Made by a program: the position numbers and the translations under genes. From Pterobdella sp. o SKG-2022 (taxonomy: Eukaryota > Annelida > Clitellata > Hirudinida > Piscicolidae): DNA of 64,000 nt. The DNA lies in the NCBI GenBank assembly GCA_964035795.1, contig OZ038327.1, forward strand, positions 1,075,436-1,139,435, in the 5' to 3' direction. The notes below the pieces were generated by a model that was not told the DNA's origin, ran no database searches, and was given only the letters and a program-made list of their open reading frames with translations. Shown one piece after another: positions 54,042-61,852 of the stretch (position 1 is the stretch's first letter; each line of letters starts with the position of its first letter).

Positions 54042-54572
54042 GAACCTATAGAAAACTGCTTTTTAAACTTTTAATTCCAATGGAAACATTAAAAAATGCA
54101 TAAATTGATGTGACAACTTTTTGGCAGTAATAATAATTAATATTTGAGCTTATGAAGCGCCTAGCAGCCATTTGAAACGCATGAAACATTTATCTTTTGG
54201 TTCTACATCTCCTGGATGCCTAATAAACGGGCCTTGGTCTTTATTTTAATAAAATAATAACGATTAAAAATAAAACTCTTTTTATGAGCTTTTAATCTGA
54301 GTTAACTTTTATTTTTTTTAATTTTTAATTAACTGACGTAGAAAGTAAATAAAAATTTAGTTAAGAGTTATAAAATAAAAACCAAATGAAATCGATTGAA
54401 ATAATCATTTTAAAATAAACAGGTAAGTAGATGAAGTAATATTTTTTTTAAACTTTGCAAGTTTTTATTATTCGAAAAAATCAATAAAATTATTATTTGT
54501 TCTTGTTGCTATTTTTATCAGTTTTTCTACCAACTGTTGCTGTTTATATTGTAGTCATTTTATGAAATTTTC
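54042..54572. other. Intergenic stretch between convergent genes
   Basis: No gene. It is the shared 3' flank of the plus-strand gene ending at 54041 and the minus-strand gene ending at 54573. Confidence 0.45.
54222..54227 (+). terminator. Possible polyadenylation signal AATAAA
   Basis: AATAAA within gcctAATAAAcgggcc, 180 bases after the stop of the 49953 gene, in a locally more GC-balanced stretch. Confidence 0.35.
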
Positions 54573-56021
54573 TTACATTTGCTTTTTTTTCACAATTTTT
54601 ACTTTACAGTTGTCTTCAAACAGTCTCCTCTTTTTCTCTTTCACTATATTTTTCTTTCTATCAAACTCTTTTGGTCTATTTTTAGATTTATTAAAAAGCT
54701 TATAGAAAATGTTTGTTTTAATTCCTTTTTTATCTGCCCTTCTTTCCTGTCTGTGCCTGCTTTTTTCAGCCTCGTCATAAAAGATTTTTCGACTGGAGTA
54801 TCTTGATTTTCTCCTATTTTTTGTACAATTTGAAAAAGGATGTCTGATTATACTATAATTTTTTCCCTCGTTTTGGTTGAAATTATTATGTGTTTTGAAG
54901 CTTTTAGTCTTTCTTTTAATCCGATTTTCGTATTGCCTGTCATTTAATTTTTCATCTCCATATTTCTTTGTTTTTTTTCTGCTTTTAAGCCTTTTGGCGC
55001 CTTTTGGATTAGTCCAAACTTTAATTTTTTCTGACGTCTTTTCAATTTTCTTCGATGAAAAAAGGCGGGAAATGAGAGGAATTCTAGATTTTTTCACAGA
55101 TCTTTTCCTCTCCGCGTCACTTTTCGCTACCATCTTCAGGGTATTTTTTCCATTAAAATCGGCGTTTCTGTTGTTGTTTGCCCCTTTTTTTGCTCTTCTA
55201 CCTCTGCCCCTTGAACTTTTAGCTCTTGCTTTTCTTCTTCTAGACTTTGTTTTACTTTTTTCGCTGGGTTTTTGTCGAGAACTTTCTTTTTTTTCGACAT
55301 TTTCTTCAGACGAATTTTCATCTTTCTTGCAGAAATCTTTCAGGTTCTCTCGACAACATAGAGAAATCGCTTGAAAAAACTTCTGGAAAGAATCCGTAGA
55401 TCTGTGAGCTTTTTTTGCAGAACACATATCATCATTCTTCACCACATCAAAGTTCAATTCACCTCCTCCATGTGGGTTCTTCCGCATTCTCATATTAACT
55501 AAGGTGTTACTTCCTACATTCGTCATTCTGAACGTCCTAACTTCACTACCATCAGAACCAGTCTTACCACTACCAGACCCACCACACCCACCACTACCAG
55601 ACCCACCACACCCACCACTACCAGACCCACCACACCCACCACTACCAGACCCACCATACCCACAACCACCAAACCCACTACACCCACAACCACCACAACC
55701 ATACCCACACCCTTCCCCTTCCCCACCACAATCTTCGCATACACACTCGGAGGAATCAGAGCAGCCATTACACCCCTCACAGCAATCACAGGCATAGCAA
55801 GGGCAACACTGACAACAAGGACAACAGCCACATTTACAACAACCACACTTACAACAATCACATTTACAACATCCATTTTTGCAAAAACCATTTTTACAAT
55901 ATCCAAATTTGTCAGAACTGCTAGTGGTTCCATCTTTGTTTTCTTTCTTTGAACAATAAGACCTGCAACAACCGTAATTGCAACTGTGCTTTTTTTTTTT
56001 ATTTTCTCCGTTTTTTGTCAT
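54573..56021 (-). CDS. Cys/Gly/Ser-rich N-terminal, basic C-terminal protein (482 aa)
   Basis: One open frame starts MTKNGENKKKKHSCN on the minus strand. Here the Cys part comes first: a Cys/Lys segment (CCKCDCCKCGCCKCGCC, to about 105), then Gly/Ser repeats GGSGSGGC (about 114-154) coded by 24-base units. After a short ordinary segment the remaining 300 residues are strongly basic (KSKTKSRRRKARAKSSRGRG and similar). No signal peptide. It faces the 56370 gene head to head across 348 bases. Composition fits a small member of the cluster with only one Cys block. The high Arg/Lys content would also fit binding to nucleic acid or to an acidic filament; the sequence does not decide. Confidence 0.8.
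   Translation of the reverse strand: MTKNGENKKKKHSCNYGCCRSYCSKKENKDGTTSSSDKFGYCKNGFCKNGCCKCDCCKCGCCKCGCCPCCQCCPCYACDCCEGCNGCSDSSECVCEDCGGEGEGCGYGCGGCGCSGFGGCGYGGSGSGGCGGSGSGGCGGSGSGGCGGSGSGKTGSDGSEVRTFRMTNVGSNTLVNMRMRKNPHGGGELNFDVVKNDDMCSAKKAHRSTDSFQKFFQAISLCCRENLKDFCKKDENSSEENVEKKESSRQKPSEKSKTKSRRRKARAKSSRGRGRRAKKGANNNRNADFNGKNTLKMVAKSDAERKRSVKKSRIPLISRLFSSKKIEKTSEKIKVWTNPKGAKRLKSRKKTKKYGDEKLNDRQYENRIKRKTKSFKTHNNFNQNEGKNYSIIRHPFSNCTKNRRKSRYSSRKIFYDEAEKSRHRQERRADKKGIKTNIFYKLFNKSKNRPKEFDRKKNIVKEKKRRLFEDNCKVKIVKKKQM
55566..55660 (-). repeat. 24-base tandem repeats coding GGSGSGGC
   Basis: About four units (ccagacccaccacacccacc plus four bases, plus strand) are almost identical. Confidence 0.9.
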
Positions 56022-56152
56022 TTTCCCGTTTTATAATGGCTTTTCGAGTCATGCAATTTTTCGATTTTTCTGCTAAAGAATATTTTTCAAATTATTTCAA
56101 TCTATTTTTTTGGGTTATCCATTTACAAACCTGTTTTTATTTTGAATTTAAA

Positions 56153-56188
56153 TTTTTTTGTTGTTGTTAACTTTTCAAAATTTCGTCA
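56153..56188 (-). promoter_or_regulatory. Putative shared upstream element of the 56021 gene
   Basis: Minus strand: TGACGAAATTTTGAAAAGTT followed by AACAACAACAAAAAAAT, about 165 bases before the start at 56021. It has the same order as the copy at 47036. Confidence 0.45.
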
Positions 56189-56215
56189 TTTCCACTTAAA
56201 AGTGAACTGCAAACA
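56189..56215 (+). promoter_or_regulatory. Putative shared upstream element of the 56370 gene, partial
   Basis: Plus strand: CACTTAAAAGTGAACTGCAA, about 170 bases before the start at 56370. It has the TTAAAAGT half, and the CGTCA preceding it belongs to the opposite-strand copy. The two sites sit back to back between the divergent genes. Confidence 0.3.
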
Positions 56216-56369
56216 AGGATTTTGAAAACTAATCCATATATATTAGATTTTTCCAAAATGGAATCAATTGATTTTTTAAAATTAAAATAAAATTTTTTTC
56301 AGAAAAAATTGAAAAGCTATTAACTAAAAAATTATTTTAAAAAAAGATCGAAAAAAAATAGGACAAAAA

Positions 56370-57800
56370 ATGGTTGAAAACCTTGGAAATACGAATAACA
56401 ATTTTTTCTCACTAGCCCCTTTTTTATGTATAGAATATGAAAGAGGAAAACTAATCTTACGCCAAAAAGTCGGACCATGTTGTGTCAAGTTACCCCCAAG
56501 TAGCAACAAGAAAAATTTGTTGAAAAATTTGGTTGAACCAAAGGTAGAGACAAAGAGTAGACAGGCAGAGAAAGGTATAAAAACGGACAGAACAGGGGCT
56601 AATCCTAAATCAGGGAATGATGGCAAGTATCAGGATATTGGTCATAATGATTATGGTCGGTTCCTCAAAGATAAGGTAGAGTACATGAAGGATATAAAAA
56701 AGCACATGAACTACATAGATGGACCACTATTGAGTAAGGATGGTAGAAAGATTAAACGATTTTGTGTCTATGCTGATGAGTTTAAGAACCCTGCTCCAGG
56801 CTCCGACACTGAGAAGATAAAATCGATTTGCAACATACACAAGGTTGGGTGTGTTGAAGGTGGTGGGTTGAAAACTGACCAAAAATCTTTCAGCGATTGC
56901 TTGTCGGGGACCGCAAGAACTTGTAGTCAAGAATGCACTACAGAGCTCAGCACTTCCACCATCTTTAGTTCCCACGAAAGACTACGCAACCCTCTGGAAG
57001 ATTTTGCCAGTCAACAAAATAATATCAACCACTTTGCTCTTCCTTCTAGTCTCGATAAAATGAGCTCGAAGGAATCCTCTTGCAAGACTTCCAAAAGTGA
57101 CGCTGTAGGTTCTGAGTTGAACTCTCAAGCCAACAATGCTACATCTAATGCGGCCTGTAGCTTCAATAAAATAGTTTGCGACTCAGTCGAAACCATCTCT
57201 AAGTTTAATAAGATTTTCTCTGGTTCAAAATCTCACCGTACTTATGAAGATATGATTGGCTCTGAACTTCAGAAGTTGAACTCGAAACCTGTAGCAGAAG
57301 TTAGTTCTAGTTTCATAACGAAGAGAGTTTTTGGGGCAGAGAAATTTTCTAATAATGAACTTGAGGTGAGAAGTATGAGTGGAGTAGAAAAAAACGGTGA
57401 TTATATAAAAAAAAAAAAGAAAAAAGTAGAAAAGAATGAAACAGAGAAAGGTGAAGCAAAAAAAAATGAACAAGAAAAATTTAAACCTGTAAAACATATA
57501 AAAGAAAATTTTGGGTCAAAAATTATTGTGCCTGAGAAGCTCGGGTCGGATAGCAGTGAAGCTACTCTTATCACCGGAAGTGATAGTCAACCATTGATAG
57601 AAACAGAAAATAAAAAAGAAAAAATCGATGAAAAAAAGAAGGAAATGAATATCCTTAAATCTGTTTTTTACGAAAGATTTAGAAGAACGAAGAAAGATAA
57701 GATCTTAAAAAAAGCCAGCATGCTTAATGAAATATTGAAAATGAGGAGAAGAATTAAAAATGATAATAAACTCAAAAGAAAAAGTAAAAATGAAAAGTGA
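56370..57800 (+). CDS. Cys-poor Lys/Ser-rich protein with ordered-looking N-terminus (476 aa)
   Basis: One open frame starts MVENLGNTNNNFFSL. The first 50 residues (ending VGPCCVKLPPSSNKK) and residues about 90-150 (YGRFLKDKVEYMKDIKKHMN, GRKIKRFCVYADEFKNP) look like ordinary folded protein. The middle is Ser/Asn-rich and the last 130 residues are Lys/Glu-rich. There is no Cys-Gly block, so it belongs to the cluster by position, basic tail and upstream element rather than by repeats. It is divergently paired with the 56021 gene. No family recognised. Its more complex sequence makes it a good entry for a homology search. Confidence 0.75.
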   Translation: MVENLGNTNNNFFSLAPFLCIEYERGKLILRQKVGPCCVKLPPSSNKKNLLKNLVEPKVETKSRQAEKGIKTDRTGANPKSGNDGKYQDIGHNDYGRFLKDKVEYMKDIKKHMNYIDGPLLSKDGRKIKRFCVYADEFKNPAPGSDTEKIKSICNIHKVGCVEGGGLKTDQKSFSDCLSGTARTCSQECTTELSTSTIFSSHERLRNPLEDFASQQNNINHFALPSSLDKMSSKESSCKTSKSDAVGSELNSQANNATSNAACSFNKIVCDSVETISKFNKIFSGSKSHRTYEDMIGSELQKLNSKPVAEVSSSFITKRVFGAEKFSNNELEVRSMSGVEKNGDYIKKKKKKVEKNETEKGEAKKNEQEKFKPVKHIKENFGSKIIVPEKLGSDSSEATLITGSDSQPLIETENKKEKIDEKKKEMNILKSVFYERFRRTKKDKILKKASMLNEILKMRRRIKNDNKLKRKSKNEK

Positions 57801-58123
57801 ATTCAGAAAAATGCAAAAAAGATAATCAACCAGAATGAAACAAGAGAAAACAATGGAAAATTAAATATAAAAAGAATTATTTCTTCATTATTTTTTCTAA
57901 ATTCATTATTTTCATTCATTCAATACATCGATATTTTTTTGATTATACATTTAGTTATTTTCGAGTAAAAATGAAAGCAATCGGTATTTTATTTGGAGTT
58001 CACCAAACGAAGTTAAATTTGAGCAAAAGTTTTGGTCATTTTTTGCTTACCACATAGATATCTCAACTGTACCACTATCAACACAACCAATCACACGGTA
58101 GTATCAAGATCACATGTAACCAA
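57801..58123. other. Intergenic stretch between convergent genes
   Basis: No gene. AT-rich 3' flanks of the plus-strand gene ending at 57800 and the minus-strand gene ending at 58124. Confidence 0.45.
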
Positions 58124-59218
58124 TCAGTCACAGCAAAAAAGATTTCTAGGATTACAACAGCAGCCGTTATAATAGACGCTAGGACAACGACCGCAACAAT
58201 CGTCAACATAACAGTTGCTTTTATTTCCACAACAACCCTCTCCGCAACAACACCCATTAAAAGGATTACAACAACATTTACAGCAACGTGGTTGTCTACA
58301 GCAGCCGCATTTATTTTCGCAACAACCACATCCGTTTTTGCAGCAGTTAGAATCATTGTTACAGCAATCACATCCGTTTCCGCAACAACCACATTTATTC
58401 CCGCAACACTCACTTCCGTTTTCGCAACTGCCACATTCATTTCCGCAACATCCACTTCCGTTTCCGCAATATCTACCTCCGTTTTTACAGCACCCACTTC
58501 CGTTCTCACAGCAACCACATTTGTTTCCGCAACACCCACATCCGTTCCAACAACAACCACATTTGTTTCCACAACTCTCACATTTATTTCTGCAAATGTC
58601 ACTTTCGTTTCCGCAACACCCACCTCCGTTTCCGCAACACCTACCTCCATTTCCGCAACACCCACCTCCGTTTCCGCAACACCCACATCCGTTCCCACAA
58701 CAACCACATCTGTTCCCACAACACCCACCTCCGTTCCCACAACAACCACATCTGTTTCCGCAACACCCACAACCGTTTCTGCAGCACCCTACTTTTTTGC
58801 CATCTTTTTGTGAACATGCTATTCCTGCTTGGTACAAAGCTCCGTAGATGTTTTTTTCTAGGAATGCCTTCAACTTATCTCGTAGGCATTTCATTCTTTT
58901 GTCATAGTTTGCATCCTTATCGAATAATTCACCGCACCCACAACAATCACACCCTCCACAATCATCGGTACAACACCCACCATTACAACAACTACTACAA
59001 GAACTTCTAGAATCATCTGACGTATCTTGCTTCATCTTTTTGCTTTTTGGTTTTTCTTTTTTTTTTGTTCGTTCCTTTCCAGTTTTCGTCTCGTTTGTGT
59101 GTTTCTTAGTGTTATCAATGCTCTCAAGTCCTTGGTGCATCATTGTGTAGACCAACTCGTAGGGGGGAGGAGGAATGGCGTATGTGGGCATCGTATTGGT
59201 TGGTAAATATAGAGACAT
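58124..59218 (-). CDS. Cys/Gly/Asn heptad-repeat protein (364 aa)
   Basis: One open frame starts [20 protein letters not shown]. It has a short Tyr/Pro start, a Lys/Glu segment (about 40-65) and a Cys cluster ([20 protein letters not shown]). Next is a helix ([21 protein letters not shown]) and then about 23 seven-residue repeats of the form [14 protein letters not shown] or CCGNKCG (142-306). The C-terminal 60 residues are denser in Cys ([19 protein letters not shown]) and end in CCD. There is no signal peptide and, unlike its neighbours, no long basic tail. It is the most regular Cys repeat in the window, with Asn as a constant spacer. The function is unknown. Confidence 0.8.
   Translation of the reverse strand: MSLYLPTNTMPTYAIPPPPYELVYTMMHQGLESIDNTKKHTNETKTGKERTKKKEKPKSKKMKQDTSDDSRSSCSSCCNGGCCTDDCGGCDCCGCGELFDKDANYDKRMKCLRDKLKAFLEKNIYGALYQAGIACSQKDGKKVGCCRNGCGCCGNRCGCCGNGGGCCGNRCGCCGNGCGCCGNGGGCCGNGGRCCGNGGGCCGNESDICRNKCESCGNKCGCCWNGCGCCGNKCGCCENGSGCCKNGGRYCGNGSGCCGNECGSCENGSECCGNKCGCCGNGCDCCNNDSNCCKNGCGCCENKCGCCRQPRCCKCCCNPFNGCCCGEGCCGNKSNCYVDDCCGRCPSVYYNGCCCNPRNLFCCD
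58300..58790 (-). repeat. 21-base tandem repeats coding CCGNxxG heptads
   Basis: More than 20 units of 21 bases (cacccacctccgtttccgcaa type on the plus strand), still in register across nearly 500 bases. Confidence 0.9.
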
Positions 59219-59683
59219 TTTTTTCGATCTATTTTTGTTTCATAAGAAAAGAAAAAAACACTATTATTTTTTATTTCTTTCTTATTTGTATTTTTGTTTC
59301 TACTTTCAATGTTTCTGAAAATGCTTTTCTTCTATTTTGTTTTCATCTTTTCCAGTTTTGAAGAGAGTTTTGTGAGTTCGGATGCAGCTTGTGTTGGAGC
59401 ATGGAGAAGTGAATCTTCATTCGCAATTATATTTTTAATTTTTTTTCTATTTTTTTTTTGTTTATCTTTTTGACGTCAGTCGGCCCAGCGTCGGATAAAA
59501 AAATAATTCCTTTTTCTAACTTAAGTTTTCCATTAAAACTTTGAAAAAGTTTTTATTCTCCAATTTTGCATAAATTTCCTTGAAGATAGTAAAAAATTAC
59601 CCTTCATAAGAAAAACGAGAAGAATTGAGATTTTGATTTTTTTTATAACTATATATGTATTTACGGATATTTCAAAATGAGAC
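59219..59683. other. Intergenic stretch with putative promoter
   Basis: No gene. It holds the upstream region of the 59218 gene, including a perfect TGACGTCA, and the 3' flank of the gene ending at 59684. Confidence 0.5.
59450..59478 (-). promoter_or_regulatory. Perfect CRE (TGACGTCA) in putative upstream element of the 59218 gene
   Basis: Minus strand: TGACGTCAAAAAGATAAAC followed by A runs, 260 bases before the start. The palindromic TGACGTCA is the full CREB/CREM/ATF site. The AAAAGTTAA half is altered to AAAAGATAA. Confidence 0.5.
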
Positions 59684-61495
59684 TTAAACGAAAATTTTCG
59701 TGAATTTCTTGAAAGCTTTACCAAACAAACCTTTTTGCTTCATAGCTTTTTTGTTAGTACTACACTGTTTCATCACATCTTTTATCTTTTTCTTTCTCTC
59801 TCTCTTTATATCTCTTTGTCTTCTTTCTTCTTCTCTTTTATCATGGTTTTTTAAGAAATCCTTTATTGGGTCATGTAACCAAAAATTTTGCTCATCTTTT
59901 GTTTTTCTCACGTCACTCACCTGGCAAACGTTAGTCATCACATCTTCATACTTTGTCTCATTTTTCTCACAAGCCATTCTCTGATCTTCATTCTCATCTG
60001 TATCCCCATCAGAATCGACTTCATTCCTATTATTTTCAGATTTCCCTTTTAAGTACTTATGCGTTCCAGTGGTTCTAGAAGCTCGGAAGGTTTTTTTCTT
60101 CTGCGCCTTTTCTTTGTTTGTGATTGCAAAATTCTTCGTTTGACCATTGCAGAGCATGTCAAGCAACATACCCTCACATTTTTGGGAATACTGTGGGTTG
60201 TTCAAGCCATGATTTCGATTGTACATTTTTTGCACCATTTCATGAAACAACAAGGGATCACTATCTTTTTGATGTTTCTGGATGCTTTCTGGATTGTATC
60301 TCAACAGAACCAGCATAGTGGGGTCATTACTCATGTTTTCGCTTCTAGAAACTTCAAGAAAACCATCTTTGTTGCATTTTAAAACTGGAATTCCTCTCAA
60401 AACTAATTTATTTTTTTTGTTTTGATCACATTCTAAAGGCTCATCTCCGCTTGAATCTTTGCAAAAATTTTTTTTACAACTTCGACAAAAGCCCTTACAG
60501 CGTTTAGGTCCACTCTTTGCACCACGAGCACAACTCCCACTGCCTTTACTCCTACCCCCAATACTAAAACCACTTTTACCACTATTCTCAGCACAAACCG
60601 TACTACTTTCACTACTTCTACCCCCACTACTATCACCATTTTTACCCCAACCGCCACCACTTTCATCACCCCTACCACCACTTCTACCATCATTTTTACC
60701 ACAATTCTTACTACCACAGCCCATAACACAAGCCCTTCTGTCGTCAGTACTACTATCTTTGTCCCAACACATTTTACAACCATTATTACCACTCTTATCA
60801 AAACCCATTCTACTTTTTTTGTCACTACTTCTACACCCATTACCACCGCCCACAACCCAACCGTTTTTACCCCCACAATCCTTTTTAAATCCTCCTTCCC
60901 TACCATTACCAGCTCTGCCACCATAACAACTCACACCACTCCCACCACAACCATATCTGAAGCCTCTACTACCACCACAGCAACCTCCACCACTCCTACA
61001 ACAAACCCCATCATCTTCGTCACAACCATTTCCATAACCTCCAAAACCACCACCACCAACACCCCTTCCACCACCACAACCCACACCCCAGCCATTCCTA
61101 AAACCTCTACTACTACCAAAACCCCTACCACCACCACCACAACAACCCCCACCACCTTCTATACAACCATTTTTACTACTACTACAACCACTTCTACCAC
61201 TACTACCATTTTTATCAAAAGCCCCTCTACCTTCTCTCCCTCTGTATTTTTGTTCATCCGTAAAACTATCATTTCGACTGAAAAAACCAGCGTTTTTCCC
61301 TTTATTTATACAACAATGACCGCCAAAGTTTTTGCCAAAATTCCTCCCGCAAGGTCTGTAACCTGGTCCACGATTGAAAGTTTTATAATTGGTTCTAAAA
61401 CAGTCTCTAGTCCTTCTGAATGGACTGGGTTGTCTATGGAAACGCCTGTCCTCCATGACAGCATTTTGGTTTTTAGGGCAATTTCTTTTCGCCAT
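59684..61495 (-). CDS. Gly/Ser/Cys/Arg-rich protein with ordered C-terminal part (603 aa)
   Basis: One open frame starts MAKRNCPKNQNAVMEDRRFH. Residues 1-100 are Arg/Asn/Gly-rich (GPGYRPCGRNFGKNFGG). Residues about 105-350 are a Gly/Ser-rich block with sparser Cys (GGGGCRSS, RGFGSSRGFRNG, SGGGWGKN). A Cys/Lys knot (RCKGFCRSCKKNFC) follows. Then comes a stretch of normal complexity (LVLRGIPVLKCNKDGFLEVS; NDPTMLVLLRYNPESIQKHQ; LLFHEMVQKMYNRNHGLN) that looks like a small folded domain, about residues 375-480. The tail is Lys/Glu/Arg-rich and ends in a basic helix. No signal peptide. The Gly-rich block has fewer Cys than its neighbours. No family recognised. Confidence 0.8.
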   Translation of the reverse strand: MAKRNCPKNQNAVMEDRRFHRQPSPFRRTRDCFRTNYKTFNRGPGYRPCGRNFGKNFGGHCCINKGKNAGFFSRNDSFTDEQKYRGREGRGAFDKNGSSGRSGCSSSKNGCIEGGGGCCGGGGRGFGSSRGFRNGWGVGCGGGRGVGGGGFGGYGNGCDEDDGVCCRSGGGCCGGSRGFRYGCGGSGVSCYGGRAGNGREGGFKKDCGGKNGWVVGGGNGCRSSDKKSRMGFDKSGNNGCKMCWDKDSSTDDRRACVMGCGSKNCGKNDGRSGGRGDESGGGWGKNGDSSGGRSSESSTVCAENSGKSGFSIGGRSKGSGSCARGAKSGPKRCKGFCRSCKKNFCKDSSGDEPLECDQNKKNKLVLRGIPVLKCNKDGFLEVSRSENMSNDPTMLVLLRYNPESIQKHQKDSDPLLFHEMVQKMYNRNHGLNNPQYSQKCEGMLLDMLCNGQTKNFAITNKEKAQKKKTFRASRTTGTHKYLKGKSENNRNEVDSDGDTDENEDQRMACEKNETKYEDVMTNVCQVSDVRKTKDEQNFWLHDPIKDFLKNHDKREEERRQRDIKRERKKKIKDVMKQCSTNKKAMKQKGLFGKAFKKFTKIFV

Positions 61496-61852
61496 TTTTG
61501 TCTTTTTTCATATCTTTTGTTTTGCTTCTGTTATGCTGTTTTTTTTCTGAATTCTTTTTATTTGGTTGATTTTGTGGACATATTTTGGTGCTTGTCTGCT
61601 TAGAATATTTTTTTGTTTGAGATATTTTGATTTTTTTGGTAGGTTTAGGTCTGTTTTCATTTCTTTTCTTAACTTTTAAATATGACGTCATTTGGTTAAA
61701 AGTTGATTAAATTTTTATTCTCCATTTAAAAAACTCTAGATACAATTATTAGACAGATACTTTAGGAATTAAAAGAAAACACCCTAAGTTTTTACAAATA
61801 TTTATTATTCAAACGTTTATATTTATTTTTGATGAATTAATAATATTTTCAT
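61496..61852. other. Intergenic stretch with putative promoter
   Basis: No gene. It contains the CRE-bearing element upstream of the gene starting at 61495 and the 3' flank of the gene ending at 61853. Confidence 0.5.
61661..61690 (-). promoter_or_regulatory. Perfect CRE plus TTAAAAGTTAA upstream of the 61495 gene
   Basis: Minus strand: TGACGTCATATTTAAAAGTT followed by AAGAAAAG, 195 bases before the start codon. This is the best copy of the composite: a full TGACGTCA, a four-base spacer and TTAAAAGTTAA. Confidence 0.55.

Noticed and set aside
58124..59218. Metallothionein identity for the CCGN repeat protein
   Set aside because: Metallothioneins are about 60-70 residues, with Cys-x-Cys and Lys-rich short chains. 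This protein is 364 residues with Gly/Asn heptads. Metal binding remains possible, but the family name is not justified.
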